Origin: Hydra vulgaris
Lineage: Eukaryota; Cnidaria; Hydrozoa; Anthoathecata; Hydridae
DNA: 64,000 nucleotides
Assembly (NCBI RefSeq): GCF_038396675.1
Contig: NC_088931.1
Coordinates: 58,242,001 to 58,306,000, forward strand
Direction of reading: 5' to 3'
Part shown: piece by piece, positions 52,001-60,782 of the stretch
How the letters are laid out: each line of letters opens with the position of its first letter
Position numbering within the stretch: the stretch's first letter is position 1
Translations under genes and position numbers: made by a program
The notes under the pieces: model-generated
Databases searched by the model: none
Told to the model about the DNA's origin: nothing
What the model saw: only the letters and a program-made list of their open reading frames with translations

Positions 52001-55000
52001 AACCTATAAAAATAGAACCAGTTTAGTTTCCTTGGAAACAATAGTTATTCAAGTTAGTTATGTCATCATAAGTAAGTTATTTTTAGTAACTTTAACAATT
52101 TTTTTCTAGAGATTGTTTTTGAAATTTTTTTAAATCAGAGTGGTAAAGCCACAGTTTTCAAAGCTTTGGCTATAGTTACTGCTGTTACTAGAAATTCATA
52201 CATCCCTGAATTTAAAAATTATAAAAAAATAAAAAACAAAGAAGTAACTACCAATTATCTGGTAAGTTTAAAGTAACACTTCCATGTATATTATTACCAA
52301 ATGCAGTATACCCGAAAAATCCAATTAGGATACTAAGTCCTGCAACAAACACAGTACTAATATTCATTACAGTAGGAAAATCTTCTGGATGTTTTACTTT
52401 ATTATAAAGCGGAAGAACCTAATCCAAATGCAAAACCAAAAAACTCTTTAAAAATAAATTTTGATACTAATATCTAAAATATAAATATTGGAAAAACTCA
52501 CAATAGCAATTCCATTAAAGCCAAAAAGAGCTATGTTAAAAAAAGTTGGAAGACTGCCAAACCCAACAAAAGTTGGGTAGATTCCTGGGTTTTTTAAATT
52601 TCTTCCAAGAAACTGGAGTATCATTAAAAGACCAAAAACACAAAACATATTAGCCATTGTAGAAATATAAGCCAATTTTCCTAAACTGCGCACAAACGAA
52701 ATCAAAATGGTTAAAGGAGTCAAAATCAAAATAATTAGTCTGGCATCAATAATCATTTTACTTGCAGATAATTCAACAACTGTTTTCGCAACATAAATTA
52801 TGTAGATTGAACACGTTCCCAACTGATTGATTATTAAAAATACGTCGACAATATTTCTACAAATTATAAATAAATTTTGTTAATATTTTGTTAATGATTT
52901 TGTTTTAATTACAATGTAAAAACTACAAAGAAAAAAAAAAAGGTAAATTAAACCTGACTTGGAATAAAACGCACTTACTTTGCGGATTTACTTTTATCCC
53001 ATAGGAATGGTTTGCAACATAGCTCTGCCAATTCACTATATGAAAGGTATTGACAATGAAATCTAAAAGTTTTATTAAATTGTCATCAATTTGGCATGTT
53101 AACAATCTCTAAACCCCCAACAACTCATATGCCCAAATGACTCAAAAATTTAAATATTTTGTTAAAGAAATTAACAGAATATTTTAAAATATATCCGACA
53201 ATTAACTAAACCGTAAAGTTGTGCCTAATATATTTTGAACGTGCATTTTTTTTTTTTTTAAACTGCGTTCTGAATGTTTTTCAAGCATATTTAATTCGAC
53301 TTCTAAATGCTTTGAACTTTAAAACGTTAAGAAAACGTTTAGAAAACGTTTAGAAAACGTTTAGAAAACTTTAAAAAACGTTTAGTTTAGATTTTATTTG
53401 TTAAAAAAATCCCCACTAGGTGGGTAGGGTGGGGTATATGAATTGTTAGGGTTATTTGGATATTTTCAATAAGTATCCATGGAGTAAGTTATCTATACAT
53501 AATCCTAAAACCTGAAAGTTATCAACAGTTTATACACATAATTAGCTTCTTTTTTTTTTACGTTAACGATGTTCATAAAATTTATAATATTTGAGTTACA
53601 TAAATAGGTAATATGTAAAATATGTTATTTTAAAAAGTATATAAAAATCATTACATTTTAAAACTTTTGTCTGCAGACTTTAGTAGTATTACTCATGGAA
53701 GTTTAATGATGCATATTTATTAGTTGGACTATGATGTAGCAACATTTAAAATTTAAGTTATTAGTTCTCTAACCCATATTGATAAATAAACAAAAATCTA
53801 AAATGGGGTTAAATGGATATACAAATAATATAATAATGGGGTATAATGGATATATATAAAATACATAAAATCCTACTAACATTATAGTATTTTAATATAA
53901 AATAAAAAGCTACACGACATTTAAATATACACTTATGCTAACTTTAGCTTTTTAATATAGTATTATGCATTTTTCAGTTACATATAATAGTTTTATATAA
54001 TGCTTCTGAACTATTTAAATTAAGATCATAGTTCAAATTAATTTTCCCTGAATAGCTAGGGTAAAATTTTAACTCCTATCTAAATGTTTTATATTTTATT
54101 TTTGTATTCCTCTTCACTTTATAATTAAATTATATACTTTATATATTTGTTTGTTTTAAAATATTTTAGATATAATAATAGGACTGAAATAAATTATTAT
54201 GCCGTTGTGAATAGCAACGCAAGACTTTTGGTACAGATGATCACAACAAATTAACGACTGCTATACAGCTAGTTAAAGAAAGAGAGTCAGTATAAAATGT
54301 ATCAATGTCTTCTGAAATTCCTTATGGGAATACAGACGGTACCATGATCAAATTCAAAGGAATGACAAAAGAATTGGAAGCAGTTGTGGGTTTGTTTTAA
54401 TTAATACTGAGAAAAATCTTTTAGTGGAAGCTCTGATGTGCTTTGCTGATAAGGATTTTCCACTAGATAGAGAAGATATCAAACCGATAATTAAATCCTA
54501 TATAACATTTACTAGCAAAAAACTCAATTCAAAGATGACAACCCAGCGAAAGACTGGTGCATGTCTCTTGAAAAAAGATGGAATGTAGTACTTGGAAAAA
54601 GAAAACCTCAACTTTTGACGAAAGTAAGAGCTAATGATCTTTCTCTTAAAACATTGACAGTTTTTTTTTAGTTATATGAAAAAACATTAAACGATAATAA
54701 TTTATTTTGATAGACCACATTACATATTTAATTTAGATGAAACAGCTTTACTTACAGATTTATCAGCAGGGATAACCTTTGTTTCAAAAGCATCAAATTC
54801 AGCCTATTACGTAGCTTCATTGTGTGGTAAATCAATGTATACTGTACTGTTTTGTGGGTCAGCAAATGTTCAGTGTCTACCTTCCTTGTCTACCTTTGTT
54901 GTCTACAAAGCCATCGACCTTTATGATGCATGGTTTCAAAATGGACCGGAAAATGCAACGTATAGTGTAACAAAATCAGGTTGTAACAAAATGGAGGGCT

Positions 55001-56432
55001 ATATTTTTGAAAGTTTGATTGACAGTTTTATTATACATGTAAAGGATTATGAAAAGGCTGTATTGCTGTTGTGTAATGGACACAACAGCCATATAAAATA
55101 TTCTACTGTTAAAAGGCTCTGGACAATCATATAATTTTACTTACGTATCACGAACACAAGTCGCGCATTACAATCTCTTGATGTTGGTTTTTTTTGCTCT
55201 TTGGAAATCCCAATGGAAAAAAAATATTAAAAAATAGTTAAGAGAAAGCAGACATAAAAATGTTAACAAATCTGTATTTCCAACTTTACTAAAAGCACTT
55301 GTCAGTAAGGTAGAGAGCAAACTCCTGAAAAGTGGTCTTAATGGTAACGGTCTTTACCTTATTGACAAATCAAAACCTATGAAAAAGAGAGTGAATATGC
55401 AACCAAAGCAGGAGAAAGTAGATGAGTCTAACAACAAAGAAAATGTTGTAAAAAACTTACAGAGAGAAATTTATTCTGTACTTACACCTAGCCCAAGTCT
55501 GCCTACACTGACAGCACTTGCGAGTTCAAAAAACGCAGAGCTTGTGTCCAGGCAAAAAAGGGAGAAATTTTAACAGCACAAGATGTTGTCGCAAGGTTAC
55601 ATGAAGAAGAGAAGAATAAAGCTGAAAAGAAGACTGCATCAGTAAGTAAAAGAAAACTGCTAGACATAACCAATACAGTTCGACTTTTATCTAAAATATC
55701 TAAAATTCTATCCACATTACCCCACCCCACCCTATAGAACCGCAACTGTTATACATTGAAATGTGGATTTTTTTATATTTTTATAACTAATTAGTAGTAA
55801 CTTACGTACTGATTACATTTTTCTAATTATATAACTAAATATATTTCGTTTAGACATTTATCAGTTAGAAAAATGTTATCAGTGCGCAAATTATAACTAT
55901 TTAATAATGACACATGACAAATATAAGCAGTACGTAAGTTACTACTATTTTGTTATGAACCAATTATTTATACGCACCATAAGCTTGTCTGCGCAAGTTT
56001 AAAATAGCACTAAATAATATAGAATAATATCTTTCCAGTCTAAGCACTTCCCTCTTATGTCTATAAAATCAGATTTATGTCTACAAAATCAGCTTTCTCA
56101 CTTCTGCAGTCTAGCGACTTTTGATTAAGCAACGGTCCATGTGTTAATTCTTGCTCAACCAAAAATCATAAACTTTATATTTTTTTAAAAATCGAAAAAA
56201 GCACGAAATCAACTTTTACAAATAAAACGCGAACAATTAATTAACAACCTACTTTCTACAAATAAAGCGTGAACTGTGAATTAAAAGTTGCATACAATGT
56301 GTTGTTAATATAGCTACCAAAATAATACCAAGTGGACCAGCAATTGTTCCAGCATCTTTAAATGCAGCTGGAAGACTTAGTATCCCAGTACCAATACTTA
56401 TTTTGAATAGATGCATAATTGCTGCTGCATTT
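37501..56432 (-). CDS. SLC36/PAT-type proton-coupled amino acid transporter, six exons visible, 5' exon(s) not found
   Basis: Exons in transcript order: 56432-56253, 53035-52979, 52856-52502, 52418-52252, 52003-51834 and 37757-37501. Every intron is GT-AG. Lengths 180, 57, 355, 167, 170 and 257 join in phase without a stop, about 394 codons. The start encodes IMHLFKISIGTGILSLPAAF, the first transmembrane segment with the family GTG motif. Middle exons encode further hydrophobic segments (for example FLIINQLGTCSIYIIYVAKT and FGFNGIAIVLPLYNK). The end encodes CLFAIAVPQIENFISLVGAI and GTYSSIIAIVIGF. SLC36 proteins move small amino acids with protons across plasma or lysosomal membranes; family members are usually about 450-500 residues with 11 membrane segments, so about 50-80 N-terminal residues are missing here. 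The loop after the second segment is a little short, so one small exon could lie between 53036 and 56252. The last intron is 14 kb and full of transposons. Confidence 0.9.
38037..38315. repeat. (CATA)n microsatellite
   Basis: About 278 bases of pure 4-base repeat in the transporter's last intron. Frames read Met-Tyr-Val-Cys or Ile-His-Thr-Tyr repeats and are not genes. Confidence 0.99.
38316..39960. other. Intron DNA with coding-like remnants and a direct repeat
   Basis: Two unrecognised open stretches occur: minus 38507-38797 (residues such as LNSELSLAESNQITDQIT) and plus 39615-39833 (residues such as NRNLRRKFRFLQECYREKRT). Both look like retroelement linker sequence, but I cannot place them. 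A 61-bp stretch starting GCACCGCAGATTAGCATTTA at 39325 recurs with changes at 39882, 557 bases on. They are probably remnants of an older element. Confidence 0.4.
39963..40028. repeat. (TG)n microsatellite
   Basis: About 66 bases of TG dinucleotide in the last intron of the transporter. Confidence 0.98.
40272..42576 (-). pseudogene. LINE reverse transcriptase part, downstream half of a split LINE
   Basis: Minus-strand blocks in order: SKPWMSK-like linker (about 42500-42540), IPPNSTPFDSYFKTYDKLLD (about 42115-42175), a GIVPDKLKIARITPIFKSG block (about 41905-41975), LILFADDSNLF with the catalytic Asp pair (about 41405-41440), VDKTKYILFHKLNKSENIPL (about 41170-41230), and a C-terminal part LGALYVFKLNLHKVLLFMFK (about 40680-40745). 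It has many frameshifts, an AT-rich insert near 40850-40915, and a local inverted duplication at 41202-41346. The endonuclease half lies at 50017-50800 beyond a transposon insertion. Confidence 0.82.
41202..41346. repeat. Tandem 77-bp duplication, each unit containing a near-perfect hairpin
   Basis: AAAAGTATATATTTAGTTTT starts units at 41202 and 41279. The first unit ends in a perfect inverted repeat with 20-bp arms (41233-41252, 41256-41275), the second in one with 16-bp arms (41312-41327, 41331-41346), both around GTT. The arms are LINE coding sequence copied back in inverse orientation. Confidence 0.92.
43430..43506 (+). other. Spliced-leader-like sequence at the LINE 5' region
   Basis: Bases 43430-43475 (46 nt) match the Hydra SL-B leader as I remember it, with about four differences. 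The core ACTTTTTAGTCCCTGTGTAA is at 43452-43471. A second partial copy, AGTCCCTGTGTAGTAAG, follows at 43490-43506. The ORF1 start ATG is at 43541. No Sm site or SL RNA 3' half follows, so it is not an SL RNA gene; it looks like a leader that became part of a retrotransposed mRNA. Confidence 0.7.
43541..44120 (+). pseudogene. LINE ORF1 relic
   Basis: It begins MANAKEFKDALQSKLRIEYE at 43541, a basic/acidic helical stretch that stops near 43664. Further on, in another frame, come VELRNKETRNYFIKKSYRKF and DAQRNLDKQLRDKCRELNKP, ending near NKQVVLINK at about 44118. This resembles ORF1-type nucleic-acid-binding proteins of CR1-like LINEs. Frameshifts and stops are frequent. Confidence 0.65.
44328..47200 (+). 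pseudogene. LINE ORF2 relic: endonuclease and reverse transcriptase
   Basis: The endonuclease begins near YTNATSLNNKFDEFIDDISR (44385-44445), with IIFVYETLWS and CRGGGVCIYIQ; CCIYRTGLS and LTSGDFNYANI lie at about 44675-44815. The reverse transcriptase shows RPLSLTSIVCKIMER (about 45937-45975), CGVPQGSVL (about 46311-46337) and LYADN at about 46397-46412, where the catalytic YADD is expected. It ends with PFLKKDIDNLELVQRRATRF (about 46796-46857). Order and wording fit a CR1-like LINE. It has many stops and frameshifts. Confidence 0.82.
47925..48164. mobile_element. 240-bp MITE with TA target duplication
   Basis: Ends are CACACTAAAAA and its inverse TTTTTAGTGTG, flanked by TA (47923-47924, 48165-48166). 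Comparison with the empty site in the copy at about 6725 confirms the insertion. The interior is a long imperfect palindrome built from GGTAGAAAATTAT, GGTAGAAATTTCTACC and TATCACATATCCTACC motifs, so the whole unit can fold back. No coding capacity. Confidence 0.92.
48395..48920 (+). pseudogene. Transposase-like protein of the CCCAGC transposon, broken
   Basis: In order: PNSIFDYLHNFLVEFKIL (about 48395-48455), a TAA at 48470-48472, INLAVIICDATARAFVKCIR (about 48487-48550), a Cys-x2-Cys stretch CKRCVQKGEW in another frame (about 48570-48600), DMVTKFPLDFMHLVCLGV (48710-48763), RRLINLWLNGP (about 48768-48800) and FSRKPRS (about 48870-48890). These signatures occur together in a multi-copy transposase-like family that I recall from cnidarians. 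The chemistry is not known to me. Frameshifts and stops separate the blocks. Confidence 0.72.
49700..50014. repeat. GC-rich subterminal repeat region of the CCCAGC transposon
   Basis: About 300 bases are strongly GC-rich in an AT-rich window. Two diverged units share GCGGGCATACCCAT and ACCGCGGCCAA followed by ATCCGGCGGG (about 49756-49808 and 49874-49914), and short GGGATACC / CATATGGG motifs recur. Open frames occur on both strands here, but they follow from composition and repeats. It probably holds transposase-binding sites. Confidence 0.75.
50017..50800 (-). pseudogene. LINE endonuclease part, upstream half of a split LINE
   Basis: Minus-strand blocks in order: HDFKIICVMETW-like (about 50700-50740), IFIHNSLNYILRNDLCVNET (about 50540-50600), IINSIYRPPS (about 50440-50475), a GDFNINL-like block (about 50360-50400), a NKSTRVTK-like block (about 50265-50310), then a linker with INENSLMHFKNCL (about 50070-50110). 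It continues at 42576 on the other side of the transposon. Several frameshifts. Confidence 0.75.
50960..51060 (-). other. Possible tRNA-derived SINE-like promoter region
   Basis: On the minus strand, TAGTGCAGTG resembles an A box and GCGGGTTCAAGTACTC, about 50 bases on, resembles a B box (GGTTCRANNCC) with some mismatches. Between them is AT-rich sequence with GAGGTGCGGGTGATAGTGTT. No cloverleaf could be drawn by eye, so this is a weak candidate. Confidence 0.2.
51061..51833. other. Intron DNA without recognised element
   Basis: A low-complexity stretch of repeated CCTA, ACTTATACAT and CCTACATA motifs runs about 51600-51750. No coding content. Confidence 0.5.
51834..52003 (-). CDS. Transporter exon e
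   Basis: Acceptor TTTTTATAG before 52003 and donor GTAAGTC after 51834. It encodes CTYAVGTFFTIFIKIYVMME and DYLLRAVLVVIT, two membrane segments. It ends with the first base of a Cys codon completed in the last exon 14 kb away. Confidence 0.9.
52252..52418 (-). CDS. Transporter exon d
   Basis: Acceptor TTGGATTAG before 52418 and donor GTAGTT after 52252. It encodes VLPLYNKVKHPEDFP and FVAGLSILIGFFGYTAFGNN, then VTLNLPDN. The block ILPLENKM...NLP is conserved in SLC36 proteins. Confidence 0.9.
52502..52856 (-). CDS. Transporter exon c
   Basis: Acceptor TTTGTAG before 52856 and donor GTGAGT after 52502. It encodes NIVDVFLIINQLGTCSIYII and at least four hydrophobic segments, ending FGFNGIAI at a codon boundary. 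Confidence 0.92.
52979..53035 (-). CDS. Transporter exon b, 57 bp
   Basis: Acceptor CATATAG before 53035 and donor GTAAGT after 52979. It encodes ELAELCCKPFLWDKSKSAK, the loop before the third membrane segment. The phase fits exons a and c exactly. Confidence 0.8.
53036..53418. other. Intron DNA
   Basis: Contains a tandem of GAAAACGTTTA units at about 53330-53385 (four near-copies). No recognisable missing exon of the transporter. Confidence 0.5.
53419..55734 (+). mobile_element. pogo/Tigger-like transposon in a transporter intron
   Basis: The left end has GTGGGTAGGGTGGGGTATAT (53420-53439) and the right end, reverse complemented, has TAGGGTGGGGTGGGGTAATG (55715-55734), imperfect inverted repeats. 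TA lies at the borders. It encloses a broken DDE transposase in the plus direction, opposite to the host gene. The end motif is shared with the element at 35955-37284. Confidence 0.78.
54240..55575 (+). pseudogene. pogo/Tigger-like (DDE_1, CENP-B type) transposase, broken
   Basis: Visible in order: LVEALMCFADKDFPLDREDI with SYITFTSKKLNSK (helix-turn-helix region of CENP-B type, about 54418-54540), FNLDETALLTDLSAGITFVS (first Asp; about 54729-54788), YTVLFCGSANVQCLPS (about 54838-54885), and LLLCNGHNSHIKYSTVK (about 55063-55113). In the last block the second catalytic residue, Asp in FDGHNSH of relatives, is Asn (codon 55075-55077). A basic tail with KSKPMKKRVNMQPKQEK follows (55379 onward). 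Frameshifts and stops occur near 54395, 54520, 54670 and 55130. Confidence 0.82.
55793..55946. mobile_element. Small MITE with 18-bp perfect inverted repeats
   Basis: AGTAGTAACTTACGTACT at 55793-55810 and its exact inverse at 55929-55946 enclose 118 bases of AT-rich DNA. Imperfect similarity continues a few bases outside. No target duplication is certain, so an inverted duplication is the alternative. Confidence 0.6.
56253..56432 (-). CDS. Transporter exon a (first visible)
   Basis: Acceptor TTATAG before 56432 and donor GTAGGT after 56253. It encodes KISIGTGILSLPAAFKDAG and ILVAILTTHCMQLLIHSS, the first two membrane segments. It enters with one base of a split codon, so an upstream coding exon must exist beyond 56433. 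Confidence 0.88.
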
Positions 56433-56493
56433 CTATAACACAAAATTAAAAAACATAACTTACAATGTCAGTTGAATTTGTGTAATATATTTA

Positions 56494-56600
<107 letters not shown>

Positions 56601-56678
56601 ATAGATATATACATGTATATAAGTTTTCTTACGGCTCATGTATAAAAGCTTGGGTTATGGTTAAGAGTCGTGTATATA

Positions 56679-56782
56679 ATAACAACAATAATAACAGTGA
56701 CAATAATAATAATAACAATAATAATAACAATAATAATAATAGTAATAATAATAAAAATAATAATAATAATAAAAATAATATA
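56679..56782. repeat. (AAT/AAC)n trinucleotide repeat
   Basis: About 100 bases of AATAAT and AACAAT units. The Asn-rich frame through it is an artefact of the repeat. Confidence 0.95.
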
Positions 56783-56907
56783 TCTACTATAGCACATTTA
56801 TGTGAGCATTTGCTCTCTTTTTTTGCTTGTCTAATTTGGTGCGGCTTTTTCAGAAAAAAAGAAAAAACGAAGAATAATGAATGAAAAGAAAGCAGTAGCC
56901 TATTTCA

Positions 56908-56910
<3 letters not shown>

Positions 56911-56987
<77 letters not shown>

Positions 56988-56988
56988 T

Positions 56989-57033
<45 letters not shown>
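56911..57033. repeat. (TA)n microsatellite with TATTTATA variants
   Basis: About 120 bases of TA dinucleotide that run directly into the Tc1 element beginning at 57034. Confidence 0.97.
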
Positions 57034-57036
<3 letters not shown>

Positions 57037-58200
57037 CGACAAAATGTTGACGAAGCTGTGTTTTGCTATCAATATTTCGTGGCAAATCCTTTGTTGTCGA
57101 TCACAGCCTTGCATCTTCGAGGTATAGATTCGATCAGGTGATCAATGAAACTTTGTGGAATCGCTGCCCAGGCCTTTTGGATTTGTTCAAACAGTTGATC
57201 CTTATTACGAACACTTTCAGGATTAATTCTGCGGTTGACAATCTCCCACAGGTTCTCGATAGGGTCGAGATCCGGAGATTGAGGCGGCCAATCCATCACC
57301 GATAGGTAGTTGTCTTGAAACCACTGCTGGACTACTTTTGTAGTGTGTTTTGGATCGTTGTCTTGCTGAAAAACCCGTTTTATTGGCATATTCCATTCAG
57401 CATGAGGTAACATAACATCTTTCAGTATATTTTTATACATGAAACGGTTCATTATTCCATCGTTTCGATGTATTGGATCTAGATCGTTAGCAGAAAAACA
57501 CCCCCAGACCATTACATTGTCTCCACCATGCTTCGCGGTCTTATGGCAGTTACGTAAATCGAGGCGTTTTCCGGCCGGTCGACGTACACGGCAAATGCCA
57601 TCGCTCTCAATCATGTTGAACTTCGATTCATCACTGAACAGGACAGTTCGCCATTTCTGCACATTCCAGTCAATATGAGATGTAGCAAACAGGAGTCTTT
57701 TCTTCTGGTTTTTTAGTGAAATCAGCGGTTTCTTTGCAGGGCGTCGAGAAAACAATCCGGCTTCAACAGCACGTCGTCTGATTGTTCGGTCCGATACAGG
57801 CAGCTTTAATTGCTTTTGTATCTCAACTGATGATATCCAGGGATCCTTCTTGTCGGATCTGACAATCATAGAACCCTCTCTAGAAGTGGTGGAACGCGGT
57901 CTTCCACCTTTGTTATCTGCTACCAACTTACCCGTAGAACGATATTTGGAACATAGTCTTGATACGGTCCATTTTTTCACGCGATATTTATCACAAATAC
58001 TTTTTTGTGACATTCCACTTACGTAATCCCTAATAATTTTCTTTCTTAATTCCAATCCAAGAATGTCGGGAGCCATTTTTGCATTTGAAATCATAAAAAT
58101 AATAAAATTGAATAATCACGCTTCTCAAGGCTTACCATGTTACATTTACCTTGTGATGATACAATAATGTTCAGTGGAACACAACGTCTTGGTTGGATGT
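57034..58200 (-). mobile_element. Tc1/mariner element with intact transposase, ends not fully resolved
   Basis: The left border lies at the end of a TA array. GACAAAATGTTGACGAAGC at 57038 is the likely terminal repeat. The reverse complement near 58165-58210 contains CCAACCAAGACGTTGTG, only loosely similar. I could not place the right end with confidence. Confidence 0.6.
57069..58076 (-). CDS. Intact Tc1-group transposase
   Basis: An uninterrupted frame of 341 residues from the Met at 58094, or 335 from the Met at 58076, which I prefer because the shorter form starts [14 protein letters not shown] as expected for this lineage. It cuts and pastes its element at TA sites. The first helix-turn-helix holds [20 protein letters not shown], followed by a GGRPRSTT hinge and a second helix-turn-helix. 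The catalytic residues are complete: Asp155 in VLFSDESKF, Asp245 in FQQDNDPKH and Glu280 in DLDPIENLW (34 residues apart; numbering of the longer form). The block [13 protein letters not shown] is present. It ends KGFATKY at a stop at 57069-57071. No promoter seen. Confidence 0.9.
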   Translation of the reverse strand: MAPDILGLELRKKIIRDYVSGMSQKSICDKYRVKKWTVSRLCSKYRSTGKLVADNKGGRPRSTTSREGSMIVRSDKKDPWISSVEIQKQLKLPVSDRTIRRRAVEAGLFSRRPAKKPLISLKNQKKRLLFATSHIDWNVQKWRTVLFSDESKFNMIESDGICRVRRPAGKRLDLRNCHKTAKHGGDNVMVWGCFSANDLDPIHRNDGIMNRFMYKNILKDVMLPHAEWNMPIKRVFQQDNDPKHTTKVVQQWFQDNYLSVMDWPPQSPDLDPIENLWEIVNRRINPESVRNKDQLFEQIQKAWAAIPQSFIDHLIESIPRRCKAVIDNKGFATKY

Positions 58201-58237
58201 GGACTGTATTGATGTAATGAAACACTTATTGTATTTA

Positions 58238-58484
58238 ACTTTTTGTATTGATGTTCTTCGATAAAACACTTTGATAAAACTCACTTCGATAAACTGTCTT
58301 GATAATACTGACTGATTCACTTCCATATACTGACTGAATTACATGTCGATTTACATGTCTCTTAGTATTTTTATTATTCACTTTTTGTATTGATGTTCTT
58401 CGATAAAACACTTTGATAAAACTCACTTCGATAAACTGTCTTGATAATACTGACTGACTGACTTCCATATACTGACTGAATTAT
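58238..58484. repeat. 142-bp tandem duplication
   Basis: ACTTTTTGTATTGATGTTCT starts units at 58238 and 58380. Both continue with CGATAAAACACTTTGATAAA, ACTCACTTCGATAAACTGTC and CCATATACTGACTGAATTA. The second unit is nearly identical and has an extra ACTG. Confidence 0.93.
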
Positions 58485-58504
58485 AGTAAAATGAACCTGT
58501 GTGA

Positions 58505-58682
58505 ACCTGTTCTGGAAGATTTTAGATGCTTCTTTTCGATGCTTCTGGAAGCTTCTGGGTGCGTCTGTATGCTTCTAAATGTTTTTGGAGATTTCTGGAT
58601 GCTACTGGATGCTTCCAGGTGCTTCTTCTGGAAACTTCTGGAAGCATACTGCATACTTCTAGAAACTTCTGGATACTTCCTT
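58505..58682. repeat. Degenerate minisatellite of CTTCTGGA-type units
   Basis: About 15 degenerate units of 10-13 bases such as GATGCTTCTGGAAGCTTCTG and ACTTCTGGA. Leu/Phe-rich frames through it are not genes. Confidence 0.85.
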
Positions 58683-59270
58683 TAATTATTAAAAAACTTC
58701 GTGACGTTGACACGGACCAGACATAAGAAAATGAAACTAACCAAACAAGTTGCACTTGTTTTGTCCGCAGCAAAATGGCCCTTGTCAACGAAATTCTGCC
58801 TGTGTGCTATCACCTGTCAGCTGATTGCTCATGTCACGGCATGCTATGACTCCAGACTCCTAAAATTAGGAACACTTTTTAGCATTGTTGGTTGCAAATG
58901 TTTTGTTAAATACTGTATATATATATATATATTTACAATGTTTATAATTTGCCAGGAAATATCAGGCATACCAACTGCTTTTAAGCCAATGGCTGTTAAT
59001 ATAATTTTTAATTTTCTTTTGTTTAAGGCTATCATATTTCTTAACCTAAATGGTTTCGCAGTGGTGAAAATTACAAATTAAAAACTGTTTTATGTAAGAA
59101 AAAGTCATTAACAAAAGTTGTGCATTAAGTGATTATCTGCTTCTTGTGGGTAAGATGTACTTGCGATAAGCAAGTGGTAAATAATTTGGTGAAAATTGAG
59201 AAAATAATTTTTATAAATAAGTTGCTTATATGATTTTCTCACCTGAAGTTTGCATAACAGGTTTATGTTT
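58683..59270. other. AT-rich DNA without a recognised gene
   Basis: A plus-strand frame at 58701-59081 is open for 126 codons but shows no family resemblance and includes a short TA run. I do not call it a gene. Confidence 0.4.
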
Positions 59271-59274
59271 AAAA

Positions 59275-59640
59275 AAAAAAGTCAATGAGTGTATTGCCTC
59301 AATGCACCAAACTGAATTTAAAATAAGAGCTGTCGTTACAGATAACTATTCTACTAATGTTAATGCATTTTCAAAGTTTTATTTGTCCCGTTTAAAAAGA
59401 AGCATTTAAAATATACTAAATATATATGCACTCTGTTTTATAAAAACTATAGGAAACAACTTGTTGAATACAAAAAAAATATGTTTTTTCCTTCTTTTTT
59501 ATTTGATTTTTCCAGAGACTAAGTTGAAGTTACCGCTGGTTACACTGCAGGGAATATATTTAATAAAGTTTATTAAAAGATCAGTTACTAAACAAGAACT
59601 AAAAAAAAGCAAGACAAATCAATTCTTCTGTGAAAGGTGA
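59275..59640 (+). pseudogene. Faint P-element/THAP9-like transposase relic
   Basis: A plus-strand frame reads MHQTEFKIRAVVTDNYSTNV followed by NAFSKF (about 59302-59379), which recalls the VVSDNH block of P-like transposases. Further on, EYKKNMFFPSFLFDFSRD and VEVTAGYTAG (about 59470-59550) fit the downstream part of the same family. Stops interrupt it and neither end was found. It is not in line with the P-like pseudogene at 23770-25640 and is a separate copy. Confidence 0.4.
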
Positions 59641-60090
59641 TAACAGACCTACGCTTTGAAGAGAAATTACAAACGGTAATTGAAATTTGATCAAAACGCT
59701 AATTGAAACTTGATCAAAATGTAAATATTTTACATTAACCAAACAAATTTCTAATGCTCTAATTACAACACAACAACCAACTTTATCTCTTATGGATGAT
59801 TCGCTTAAAAAAGGCTATACATTTGTTCTAACTTCTAGTTTACAATGTTACCCTTAGGAGTTAGGTTTTAGTAAATATAGTTTCATGACCAGAAGTTGAC
59901 TTTTTGTGAGTCTTTTAGAAATATACAATAGCGAAAAGATTTTGACAGAAGTCTACTCTATAAAATTTTCCAAAAATTATTTTCTTGGAAGAAATTTTTT
60001 ATTAGACATTAAATAATTCGTAAAAAATATTATTCATAATATTGCTTCTAAAGATAGCAAAAAATAAGGCTATGTTATTTAAGTAGGCCT
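59641..60090. other. AT-rich DNA, nothing recognised
   Basis: A short duplicated TAATTGAAATTTGATCAAAA / TAATTGAAACTTGATCAAAA occurs at about 59677 and 59699. Otherwise plain AT-rich sequence. Confidence 0.5.
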
Positions 60091-60092
60091 TG

Positions 60093-60782
<690 letters not shown>

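Noticed and set aside
56657-56884. Asn-rich open frame
   Set aside because: Runs through an AAT/AAC trinucleotide repeat; no homology outside it.
57063-57678. Two plus-strand open frames
   Set aside because: Antisense shadows of the intact Tc1 transposase.
58701-59081. 126-codon open frame
   Set aside because: No family resemblance, hydrophobic runs come from AT-rich codons, and a TA run is included.
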